The notes under the pieces: generated by a model
What the model saw: the letters and a program-made list of their open reading frames with translations, nothing else
Told to the model about the DNA's origin: nothing
The model's database searches: none
Shown here: piece by piece, positions 20,095-32,385 of the stretch
Position numbering within the stretch: position 1 is the stretch's first letter
Layout of the letters: every line of letters starts with the position of its first letter
Position numbers and translations under genes: made by a program
Origin: Dimargaris cristalligena
Taxonomy: Eukaryota; Kickxellomycota; Dimargaritomycetes; Dimargaritales; Dimargaritaceae
Assembly (NCBI GenBank): GCA_027576995.1
Contig: JANBQC010000194.1
Coordinates: 5,318-44,084 of the forward strand
Reading direction: 5' to 3'
Length of the DNA stretch: 38,767 bases

Positions 20095-23000
20095 ATGTTC
20101 GAAGCCATCGTAACCAATCTACTGAACAAGTTCCTGGGTGACTATGTCGCCAACTTGGAAACCGACCAGTTGAAAATCGGTATTTGGCATGGTACGTCTT
20201 CCTCCATTCGACCTATGCATGGCACAAGGCATACATATGGCTGTCTAACGAAGCCCCCTCCTCCTCCATGGGCTTGGCACCGGCCCCGTACGCTACTGCT
20301 GCTCTAACCTCCCTTCATGACAGAAGCCTACGTGTGTCTGTGTGTGTGTGGGGGGGGGTGACTCCTCTGGTTAAATTACTCATTCTACAGGTCATGTGTA
20401 ACCACTATCGTAAATACGGCAAGCCTGAGCATGGTGCTTCCGAATTCCACCTATTCCAAGTTAAAGAATAACGACCCACCACCTCCCTCCACTAGGGGCG
20501 GAAAGAGAGCTCCCGTGTGGTTTCCATTGCGTAGTGCCCCCATTAACCTCCATCACTACACCCCTTTTTCTCCACTATGTTCCAACCTATAATTCCCTAT
20601 GTGTTATCCTCAGGCGATGTCAAACTCCATAACCTTCAACTCAAGCGGGAGGCATTGGACAAGTTCAACCTCCCCATCGATGTACTTGAAGGTAATAAAG
20701 CAATATTCAGTGGGCCAATCAGCCGATCACCTTCTCTCCTCCTTGAGAGGGTGACCGATTAATGAACGCTATGGCATTCGTAATTTCACTATTGCATTCA
20801 GACCTGCTTATATTAACATTCGAACCTCCCGCATCTCGCACATGCTTATTCAATTGACCAGGTTACATCGGTGAACTAGTTCTTAAAATCCCATGGAGTA
20901 ATCTCAAAGGAGAACCCGTCCGAGTTCTCATCAAGAATATTTTCGTTCTCGCCGGCCCCAAGAAAATGTCCGAGGTAAGTTGCTGCGCGGTTCCATTTTA
21001 TCACCCTAATGGTTCACACTTACACGTGGATCGACTAAGTCTCTATAATGGATGTAGGCCATTAACCCCAATGAACTTCTAAGCATTGGGCATTCTCCGT
21101 CTCCGCTTACCAACCATACGCTTTCCTTGATCTGCCCATTCATCTCCTTAGTACGATCCCGAAGAGGACGACCGGCGGCGGCAGAAGCGTAAACAAGATA
21201 AACTAGAGACCCTTGAGATGCTCTCCACTAAACCCAAAGCCCCCGACGAAGATGACGCCAAGCAAACTTCATTTACCATGCAGCTGATTACAAAGATCGT
21301 TGATAACTTGCAGGTGTCCATTCACAATATCCATGTCCGCTATGAGGATAACATCAGTAATCCTGATCATATGTTTGCCGCGGGGATCACCCTATCCGAG
21401 CTTTCGGCCGTATCCACAGATGAGAACTGGAACGTCAAGTTCCTTGACCAGGCCTTTGAAAATGTGCACAAGGTAAGGCAATCACCGCGGTCTAGTTTGG
21501 CCCCCCACTCTACCCGCATTTTTTTATTGTCCCCCCGCCAAGCCTAACTTCAGTATTATCTAACCCCTGATCCATGTATTCTTAACCTCCTCCCCATGCT
21601 TATCTCCAACCTCCCAGCTCTTGAAAATGGGCCACTTGGCGGTCTATTTTAACTCCGATACCGAGTCACTATCCGGCCAGACTCTGCAGAACTTCCTACA
21701 AAGCTTCACTGATATGATTTCCGGCGAGGGAGTGAAGCCCCCCGGCCACTCTTATATCCTCAAGCCCGTCTCGGGAACCGGTCGCCTCATTCTCAAAAAG
21801 AAATTCACGCCCAGTACGGCCAAGAACACCGCCATGTTGCTGTTCGACCAATTGGCCTTTATACTAAACGACCGCCAGTATAAGGATTTGCTGCTGCTTG
21901 TGTCATCGTTCGACTACTTCATCCGGCAGCACCGCTACCGCAAATTCCGGCCGCCCAATGGCATTACCGTCAAAAAGAACCCGAAGATATGGCTCCAGTT
22001 TGCCCTACAGTGTGTCCTTTCCGAAGTACAGGAACGCCGTCGCAAATGGACCTGGGCCTACTTCGAAGAGCGCCGTGACGACCGACTCCGCTATCTCGAC
22101 CTCTACCGGGCGGTCAAGCTGGATACCAGCAAGCTCGCGGAGAAGAAGGAGCTCGATGCCCTGGAACGGAAGCTGAGTTTCCAGGACATTCGGTTTTACC
22201 GATCCTTGGTAGAGGCCAAGTTGCGCAAGGAGAAAGCCATCCAGGTCCAACAGCAGCCAGCCGGTGCCCCTGCCGAAGGGGAGGCCAAAAGTTGGGTGGG
22301 ATCCTGGTTCGGATCTTGGTCCGGTGGCCAGAATAACGCCAGTCAACCTACTCTTTCGGAAGAACAGCTCCAGGAACTCTATCACACCATCGACTTTGAC
22401 GAAAACCAGGCCGTCCCCGACTACGATCTCCCCGATGAATGTATGCTACTCCAGGTCAATATGCAGCTCAATAAGGGGTCATTTACGGTAAAACAGTCCC
22501 GCTCTTCACTGCCGCGGAGTAGTCGAACCCGGGACTCTGATAATGACCCGCCTCGTAGTACCCGCAACCATTCCAAGTACCAGCGCCAGCATGGAGTGTC
22601 CCCGCGCTCTCTTCTGTCAATCAATTTCGATACCTTCCGATTCGGGTTCATCAAACGACTGCGATCATTCACGGCCAATCTATCCCTGCACAGCTTTAAT
22701 ATTCTGGACGGAACGACCGAACATTCGCTCTACCCCTACATTATTAGCGTACAGGGGGATATGCCCCGACGCTTGGTAGGGACCAACCCCGCCTCCACGG
22801 CCGATTTACCCGGCCGACCTGCGCTGGATCAAGCCGATGCGACATCATTAATAACCGATCCCATGTCGCTACACAATGCGTCTAGCAGCCGCCTGTCTAC
22901 TCTGACCGTGCCGGCCTCCCTCGATGGCGGGCCCACTAACCCAGATGGCACCCGAGACACAGCCACCCTCGGTAATGGCGAGGCGAATGATACCCAAGAG

Positions 23001-26000
23001 GGGGACCCTCCGGCTGAGCCTTTCTTTCAACTAACGTTCGAAAACAACCCCCTGGACCACCGCGCCGACTCGGCCCTCACTCTACAGTCCCGCCGACTCC
23101 ACTTCTTCTTCAATCCCAATGCCATCGAAACCATGGTTAAATTCTTCCGACCACCTATTCCCGCCCTGGATTCCATGCATAACATTATCGCGGCGGCGGG
23201 CCGCAGTGTCGAAGGGTTTAAGCAGCAGACCCGAGCGGGGCTGCAATTCGCCCTAGAAGAGCATACCACCATTGATATTCAAATCGATTTGGACGCCCCC
23301 GTCATTATCATCCCAACCAGCTTCACCGATCCCCGGGCTCTGGTGACCGTACTGGACTCGGGTCGGCTCAAAGTGCGTAGTAACCTCGTGGGCCACGATC
23401 GTCTAAATGAATGGCGGGCCAAAGAAGGGAAGGAACTCACCGACAGCGAACTTGACGAACTTAAAAGTCTCATGTACGATCGTTTCGCCATCGACCTTAC
23501 CTCACTACAGTTGGTGGTGGGGAAGTCGGTGCACAGCTGCTTAGAAGCCATTCAGGACAGTGCCGCGGTAACCGACGGGGACTTGCATGTCTTGAACCGG
23601 ATTAACTTGCAGTTCGAGGTGGGCATCTCCATCATTCCGCAGTACATGTCACTACCTAAAATGGTGGTCGAGGGCCATTTGCCCCTGGTGAAACTGAACT
23701 TCTCCGACCGCAAGTACCGCGCTATCATGAAGTTCGTCGACATGTTGGATTTCCTCGACCGACTGGATGGAGATCCGTCTTTAAGTGACGGTGAAAACGC
23801 AGAAACTTCGGAGACGACGGGAACTTACGCGACCCCAGGTGACGGGGAACGGATTGGGGGCGGCCAGGGCTTTGTTCCCGGCGGGGCTTCCAATTTACTA
23901 ACCCCCCGCATCTTGGCCGATCGGATCCGAGCCGGCCAAGCCTTAGGTATTCACGGCACCGCCTCCCTGACTTCCCAGGGCTATAATCTACATGATTTCC
24001 AAATGGCGGACAGCGAGTCGGATACTGGGGATGATCTTCTGGCTGCGGTGGACGATCATTTATCCAGCTCCGACGCCGGTAGCGAGAATAATGACGGTGA
24101 CAAATTCTACGACGCCGAAACTTATGAACCGGCCGACGACGGGGAAGCGGAGCGGGTCCATAGTAAACAGATTGTCCTCAATTTTACCATTGGCGAAATG
24201 TCCGCATCTCTCCGTCGCTCCGACCGGGATATCGAGGTTCCCGAAACCTACCTGGCCGAGCTTAAAATCAGCGACTTCTCCCTAAACTTTGTTAAGCAGC
24301 CCTACAATATGACGGCACTCGTCCACCTGGGTGATCTGGAGGTGGAAGACCGGATGCACTACGGATCCTACCTTTTGACCTCCGCGATTCATCCCAGTAC
24401 TCCCCGGGCCCATCTGGAAGAAGATTCCGATTCTGGAGGTTCCACCAGTCCCGCCGAGCGACCGCCATTAATGCGCGTAGAGTACCAGCGGGTTGACCCC
24501 CTTTCCCCCGAATTTGCCAGCAAGTACGAAGGCATGCGCCAGTCCGTGGACGTACGTTTGTCGAGTGTCAATGTGAACGTCATCCGGGGCAGTATTTTGA
24601 CCCTGCATGACTTTATTTTAAAGACCTTTGTGCCTAATGACAATCAGTCACCGGCCAATCCTCCCCTGTCCTCAGCCAATGACCTTTCCTCCAATACATC
24701 CCCACAGGCTATAGGCGCCGGCTTTCCGGACTCTCAAAACCCTCCCGCGGAACCTATTCCCGATCCCGCTACCGTCCGGGTGCGAGTTAACCTTAACAGC
24801 ATTAACCTGATGCTCAATAACGACGAGGTACAGCTCGCTACCCTGTCCCTATCCCATGCCGATATTGCCGTTCTGGTGCGTGATCGGACTATGCGAGTGG
24901 GAGCCAAGCTGGGTAACCTAACCCTGACGGATGACTGCGCGCCGTCCAATCCCCTCACCCGGCCCGAATTCCGCCACCTGTTATCCATGGAAGGCGGCGA
25001 TTTGGCCAATTTCTCCTACGAGACGTTTGACGCCACCACCCCCGCCAAATACCCGGGCTTCGATGCCGCCCTGTTCCTCCGCGTGGGTTCGGCCCGTCTG
25101 GTCGTGGCGGAGGAACCCGTCCGGGCCCTGATGGAGTTCGGCAGTAAGTTCGCCCAGATGCACGTCCTTTTCGATGCCGCCCGCCAGGCCGCTTCGGAGC
25201 AGGCGGCCCAACTCCAGGAACGGGCCAACCGCTTCCATTTCAATATTAATATCAAAACCCCCGTGCTCGTGTTCCCCGAGTCGACGCAGCGGCCGGATAC
25301 GATCGTAGCCAATTTGGGTGAAATTAATTTCGAAAACCGGTTTGTGGATATGGACGAAGCTGATGATGACGATGCCCGCTCCCGCGAGACTGATGACAGC
25401 GAAGCCGGTGATATGGACACCAAGAAGACCAAGGATAAATTGGGGACTCACGAAAAACCCAGTAAAAAGCCCCTACTTTCACCTGGAGGCAAGGCCGCTC
25501 CCTCGACTGGTGGACGTCCCGCTCCCCCTCGGGTGGCCGTTACCTCCAGTGTCCAGCGCCGGTTGGCCACCGTGGGTCCGCATTACCTACCCCCTCTAGC
25601 CAGTGGGGCCATGAGTCCGGAAGGCTATAACCTTAACCCGGACTTTGTGGGCACTTTGCTCACCGCGGAAGCGATTGCTGCTCCGATGATGAACAAAATG
25701 TTCCTTCAAATCAGCTCGATTCGCCTGGCCTCGGCCCTGCATCTGGGGGCCCAGTCCCGGGTACAGGAACTACCTCTTATCGCCGATCTCAACCTGGGTG
25801 TGGCCATCAATATCGTGGACCATACCGTGGGCTCCGTCCGGCCTGAGGTTGAAATCACCGCCAAATTGTCCGATGTCCACATGAAACTCACCGAACGGCA
25901 GTACCAGTCCCTGCTGAATCTGGGCAACATTTTATCGCGTACCTTTACGGCAAGCTCGGACGCAGCGGCTACCACGGATGCCCTGTCCCATTCCCTCTCC

Positions 26001-29000
26001 CAACTGAGTACTTCGGATTTGGATAGTGTGGGTAGCGTAGTGGGTCGCCGCCGTCGCCCAGGTGAGGAATCGGACAATGAAAGCCGCCACTCGGTAGACT
26101 CCTTCGCCTTTCCTGACCACCATGCGTTTACGTCAGAGGCTCCCAGTCATCCTACTACAACTGCTAGTGGGCCACCCCCCGCCAACTCTACCGCCGGTAC
26201 CATTCAGGAGGGACCCACCTATACCACCTTGGACTTGGTATTTAATCTGGAGACCATTGATCTGGAAATCTTTCACGGTGATGGTACACAGTGCCGTCGG
26301 GGTCTGTCGGAGGCGTCCTTCTCGCGGTTCTGTAGCGAGAATCTGGTCCTGAAGCACATGATCAAGAGTAACCAGGTGTCCGAGTCGGAAGTCCAAGTGT
26401 TTTCGTTCGCCATCCAGGACACTCGCCCAAATAGCCGAAGCAAATTCCGGGATATTTTACCCGTGGCGGACCACTCCGGTCCCCAACTTCTGGCCCGGGT
26501 TGACTCTCGGCCGGGTGAGGATACCATTCTCATGGCCACCGTCGACCATCCCCGGGTGATTTTAGACCTCAATCATATGTTTGCCATGAAGGACTACTTT
26601 TTGAGCGCATTCAACCAACCCCCGTCCGGTTCCGGCTCGGACTCCCAATCGGACCAGTCCTCGGCCGGAACCGGGGTGAGTGGATCTGACCCTGCCCAGA
26701 TCCCCTACAAGGCCCCGGCCAACGTGGGTCTCGCGATCCAATCCAGCGCAGTGCAGCATAACTACTCGGCCCACGGCCAGGCCGCGTCCCCGCGGCCTAA
26801 ACCGGCGGGAGCCCGACGTCCTGCGGCAGGGCGCGGAGGATCAGCTTCGGACCCCCCGGCCGAAAACACCCCCGCCACGCAGTTTGCCTTCCGAATCAAT
26901 ATTGTCCAGCCCGAGGTTCTCCTACTGGCCGATGCCACAAACCCTGGGTCAGAGGCGGTGGTCCTGTCGATGGAACAGGTAGTTGTGGCGCAACAGGGTA
27001 TCTTTGCCTTAACTATGGAAAAAATCGAAATGTCGCTGTGTCGCATGGATCGGCGCGCCGATACCAGCGTCAGCTTTATTGACCCCTTCGACGTGGTGCT
27101 GAGTATGCACAACGGGTCGACCCGGGCCGACCACATGCTTACCAATATTATCGTGGATATTAAACCTCTGGTCCTTCGGGTATCCTACGAGGACATTTCC
27201 CTCCTACTCGAAATCGCCAACACGGCCACCCAATTGTCCGAGGGAAGTGCGGCGGCGCCTACCGCAACCGCCGGCGGTACACGTAGTAGCCCGTCGGAGG
27301 GGGTTAATGAAAGCTTCCAGGCCACTAGCCCCGGTATGCTTTCCCCAACCTCGGCCCACGCCGCGTACGAAATTGGCGATGCTGGTCCCTTGTCGCGGAC
27401 CCAGTCCCAGTCCCAATCCGACAGTCACGCTGCGTCATCATCCTCTTCATCCACCAATCTGGGTCGCCCCGTGGTTGACACCGGTGCGCTCGCCGATCCC
27501 TTACCGGTCAAATCAACCCCCACCCGCCTACCCGCCGCGGTCAAAAAGGTGACCGTATCCCGCGAGATTATGAAACTGGCCTTCCAAGGGGCCCAGGTCG
27601 TCCTCATTGGTAATAAGATTGATATTCCGGTGGTCGACGTTACCTTTGACGCCTTTTCGGTGAACCTTACCGACTGGTCAACTCAGATCAAGATCGACGT
27701 CAACCTACGTATGCACGCCAATTACTATAACCTGCAAAGTTCCCATTGGGAACCTCTGGTGGAGCCCTGGCAGTTCGGGGTCCATTTGCAAACCGTGTCT
27801 GATCCGCATAACACCACCCGGATCGATATTCAGGCCAAGCATAAGCTGGATATCAATATCTCGCACGCCTTCATTGAGACCATGCTCAACTCGGTGTCTG
27901 AGCTGACCCGCGACAAGGACAACTACCTGTACCGTACACGCGTGGAACACGTACCCTACCAGATTAAAAACCAAACAGGTACTGACCTCTACGTGTGGAA
28001 CGAACTCCCCAACTCCCACAAAAACCAAACGTCGGTGCGGCTCATCAAGAACCAGGAAACACTACCGTGGCGGTTCGGCAACTGGCACCGGTCCCGGGAC
28101 GTGGTAGTGGCCGCACGCAACAAAATCGGGCTGCAATTCACCCAGGTACAGCTGGAGAGCCTCAAGGACATCCCGGTGGATCGGGAGAGTAGCAAACTCT
28201 ACCGCCTGCGGCCCAAGCTCGACGACATATCGCACCGTCTAGCCGTGGATGTGCGGCTTCTGAATAACGTCAAGCAGGTGGTATTGCGATCGTCATTGGT
28301 GTTCGAGAACCGCACCCTGCTGCCGCTGGAGATGGTCATGGTCGATCATCGGGGCCAGTTTATGAGTACCCCGCAAGTGGTACCCCCCGGTGAGGACTTC
28401 CCCGTCCCCGTCCTGCAGTGCCATATTTACGCGGTTAAAGTACGGCCCGTTGACCAGTTCCACTACAGTTGGAGTAGTACCCACATTTACTGGGTGGACT
28501 TTTTGACCAAGACCCCGCCTACGAACGTGATTTGCCCGGCCGAGCAGCGCCAGACCCCTGACTTTGTCCTCCAGGTCCACGGCCGCTACAAACGCAAAGA
28601 CGTGTCGTCGTACCAGTACCCCTTCATGAATGTCCGACTGAGTGCCCCCATTGAAATCGAGAATCTGCTCCCGTACGATATTATATATACCGTAGTAGAT
28701 AAGGTCATTAACCGCGAATGGAAGAGTAAATTAAGCCGGGGGGCCATTGCCCCAGTCCACGTCGTCCGCCCCGGACACCTACTACTCATGGCCCTGGAAG
28801 TTCCCGGCACCCCGTATAAACGCAGTCGCTTCGCGGTGATCGACGCTAGTTCGGACCAGGACATGGACGTGGATGACCAAATCTCTCTCATTGACAACCA
28901 ACGGCGCGAATTGCCCCTACGGCTGGACCGACGACCGATCCCCGACACGGGTGGTGCTCATATTGTATCCATCTACGCCCCCTACGTGATGATTAACCAG

Positions 29001-31772
29001 ACCGGGTTGGCGATGCTGCTTAAATCTAAGTCATTGATTAAAAGCGCGTCGGTAGTAGCCGGCCAGAGCGGGGAGGGTATCCCAGGGGGCGACAACCCCA
29101 AACCCTTTATGTTCTCCTACGATTCCTACGAACCCCGTAACCGCTGTCTCATCAAATTCTCCGGAGGAGACTGGAGTAAACCCCTGAGTTTCGATGCCGT
29201 GGGTAGTCTAACCGAAGTGGTGATCCCCTCCCTCGGCAGCACCACCGCCAGTACGATTCACGTCGGTATTAGCGTTGAACCGGGTCCGGGTAAGTTCAGT
29301 CGTACCAAGGTGGTTTCATTCACCCCACGGTACTTGCTGAAAAACAACCTCAAGCAGGACCTCAACTTCCGGGAAGTGGGCACTCCCCGCAGTACCCGCC
29401 TGGCCGCTGGCCAGCGGGCCCCCCTGCATTTCATCCATCAGATCCGGGAGAAGCAACTCACCATCAATTTCCCTGGCCTCAATAACTACTGGTCGGCCCC
29501 GTTCCTCATTGACGAGGTGGGCAAATTGTTCGTGAAGCTAAACACCACCCGCCTGGAACGGATTCTGGTGCGGGTGGATGTCGTGCTGGAGGGCGCCTGT
29601 ATCTTCATCCTCTTCTCCCAAGTCGAGGGGGAGTGGCCCTACCGTATCGAGAATGCCTCGGGGGTGGATGTGACGCTGTACCAGTACGACCCCAGTCTCC
29701 GGGAGGCCGCCGGTGCCGGCGCAGATCTTTCAGGTACCTTGGTTAAGAAGTACCGCCTGCCGGCTGGTAAAACCATGTCGTATTCCTGGGATTACCCCAG
29801 TATGCGAGATAAGCAACTGGTCTTGAACGTCAAGGGTCACGAGCGACACGTGGATATCCAGCAGATTGGTACCCTAATTCCCTTTAAGTTTGCCTCTTCG
29901 GCCGCCTACCCCAACACCATGTCCGTGGACGTCATCGCCGACCACGCCACCCAGGTCCTGCGTCTGACCTCGTACAACCAGAACAAGAGTATTTTCAAAC
30001 CCAAATTGCAACGAAAGGACACGTTGCGGGAGGCCTTCGAAATCGTAGACGTGAGCAATGTCACGACCATGACTTTCCGGCTGCGGCTGGAGGGAATTGG
30101 CCTCTCCCTCATCAACGCCAAACTGCAGGAGCTCATGTACACTACGTTCCGGGGGATTGAATTCAAATATACCGACTCCACCTGTAACCAGTCGCTTAAC
30201 TGGATGATCGAGTGGGTCCAAATCGATAACCAACTCTACGGCGGGCTTAATGAGATTTTGCTCTACCCCACCATTATCCCCAAGACGGGCCAGGACACGG
30301 AAATTCGGCCAACTTTACACGTCGCCCTGGTGCGGGCCAAGGATGAGTCGTACGGTGTGAACTATATCCGGTACTTTTCCATTCTGCTACAGGAAATGTC
30401 ACTCGAAATGGACGAAGACTTCCTGTTCGCCCTCCTCGAGTTTGCTAAATTCGGCGCGGAAAAGAGTGACGAACAGCTGAAAACCGAGGAGGACCGACTC
30501 TACTGTGAAACGGTCCACCGACTGCCCGAACCACCGGTCCCGCAGGATGAAATGCAATTGTACTTCGAAGTATTGCATATCCAGCCCCTCAAATTCAACC
30601 TGTCGTTTGTGCGAACCCAACGGATCAACCAGGAAATGGACCCCACCAACTCGCAGAACCCGTTGATGGTCATTGGTAATGCAATTACCATGGCTATTGG
30701 TAACGTGAACGACGCCCCCGTGAAACTGAATGCCCTGGTCATTGAAAACGTGCGCGCCAGTATGACGATTTTATTGGACCGGTTTACCAAGCACTACGGC
30801 CAGGAGGCCCTCTACCAAATCCATAAGGTACTGGGTTCGGCGGACGTGATTGGTAACCCCGTCGGTCTCTTCAACAACATCAGTTCCGGTGTGGCTGATT
30901 TCTTCTACGAACCTTACCACGGCTTCGTCATGAGTGACCGGCCGCAGGATTTCGGTATCGGTCTGGCCCGTGGTACGTACTCACTGTTTAGTAAGACCGT
31001 GTACGGCTTTTCGGACAGCTTCTCCAAATTTGCGGAGAGCGTGAGTAAGGGACTGTCCGTTGCGACTTTGGACAAGAGTTACCAAGACCGGCGACGTATC
31101 TCACGGACCCGGAACCGACCCCGACACGCCCTCTACGGGGTCAGTCAGGGGGCCACGTCCTTTGCATCGAGTGTAGCCAGCGGCATCACGGGTGTCGTTA
31201 TGCAGCCCATCCAAGGCGCCGAAAAGGAAGGCTTGGGCGGCTTCTTCAAGGGCGTGGGTAAGGGCTTGGTGGGAGTGGTCACCAAACCCATGGTGGGGGT
31301 GTTTGACCTGGCCAGTCACGTTACGGAAGGCATCAAGAATACCACGACAGTATTCAATGCCGTCGATTTGGACCGCGTCCGCCTCCCCCGGTTCGTAGCC
31401 CGCGATGGCATCCTCCACCCGTACAACCAACGCGACGCCCTCGGCCAATTCTGGCTCAAGCAAATCGATAACGGCGACTACTTCTACGAGACGTACCTGG
31501 CCCATTTGGAACTCCGGGGATCCGAAATGGTAGCTTTGGTCACCTACTCTAAACTCATGCTCATCAAGAGCCGCAGTTTAAGTGTGGAGTGGGTGATTTC
31601 CCTGTCCGCTTTACAGAGTATTAATCTCGAAGCCACGGGCATTTCGCTGACCTTGCGTGGTAATGAGCCGGGGCCGTTTATCCCAATTCCCGAAGCGTCG
31701 AGTCGCCGTTGGCTGTACCGGAAATTAGAGGAGGCCGTACGAGAATTGACCCAGAGGAAAAATGATGACTGA
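20095..31772 (+). CDS. VPS13: Vacuolar protein sorting-associated protein 13 (bridge-like lipid transfer protein), 5 exons, 3587 aa
   Basis: VPS13 proteins form a rod with a hydrophobic groove that moves bulk phospholipid between membranes at contact sites. My model joins 20095-20191, 20614-20691, 20862-20974, 21152-21472 and 21618-31772; all four introns are GT-AG with matching phases. The Chorein_N domain starts at residue 1 ([18 protein letters not shown]) and continues through [18 protein letters not shown] and [13 protein letters not shown]. An aromatic linker ([11 protein letters not shown]) is near residue 428. The long middle contains several Ser/Asp/Pro-rich insertions. The VAB (SHR-BD) beta-propeller-like region is about 2315-2900 ([34 protein letters not shown]). 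The helical VPS13_C/ATG2-like part is about 3238-3450 ([20 protein letters not shown]), followed by a PH-like end (~3455-3570). At 3587 aa it is longer than yeast Vps13 (about 3144), mainly through insertions. Confidence 0.97.
20341..20358 (+). repeat. TG/G low-complexity tract in VPS13 intron 1
   Basis: A short TG run merges into nine G. It lies inside the 422-nt first intron, the longest of the confirmed introns in the window. Confidence 0.75.
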
Positions 31773-32385
31773 GTTATATGGGAGAATCTACTGATATACC
31801 GAGCAAGAATGGTTTCACTCTTTGTGGGTGTGTGTAATATTGTACAATCTCCGATTTAAACCTGCCACTTTTATCAGTCCAGTTTCCCACATTTACAATC
31901 AACTTTATTAATAGAATATCTCTCTCAAACTAACTACTATCTGCCACTGAGCTCTTTTACAAACATGGGTGAGTAATACCAAAATAAAAGCACGATTAGA
32001 TTGTTTCTTTTACCAAGGAGATACACTATGTACCTCTGAATGACCTATGCATACAGATACATACGTTTTAAAGATGCTGGGTTTTATTACCATACTGGCC
32101 AATGGTGGTGAGATGGTTGTATGAGATGGCAAAGCGTGCCCCACTGAAGCGGCATTTAGATCGATTTAAATACTAGATGAGTACACTGTGACTGAGAGGG
32201 GTTCATGCGTCCTTGAGATACGTCATCATAGATAGAACACCACTAACGAGGGAGAAATAGTAAAACCATTGTAAATATACAAATAAGGAGGGAGGGAGGG
32301 AAAGAGTTGGGGTCTGGTAGAGGTATGTTCCGGGACTTGATGGAGGAAAGTGGGTCCAGTCGAAAAAAAAAGCACCATAACGGAT
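31773..32385. other. Convergent VPS13/SEH1 intergenic region
   Basis: These 613 bp hold the 3' ends of two converging genes. An ATG in good context with an immediate GTGAGT donor (31965-31974), preceded by CT-rich DNA, hints at a tiny spliced gene, but I cannot complete a convincing protein. A purine-rich GGGA repeat lies at 32287-32303. Confidence 0.5.

Noticed and set aside
20184..20471. Open frame continuing past the first exon of VPS13
   Set aside because: It lies in intron 1. Splicing 20191 to 20614 restores the Chorein motif exactly, with no missing residues.
31965..31976. Three-codon frame ATGGGTGAGTAA as a gene by itself
   Set aside because: As an unspliced peptide it is meaningless; only the spliced reading deserves a look, and it is listed as a speculative finding.
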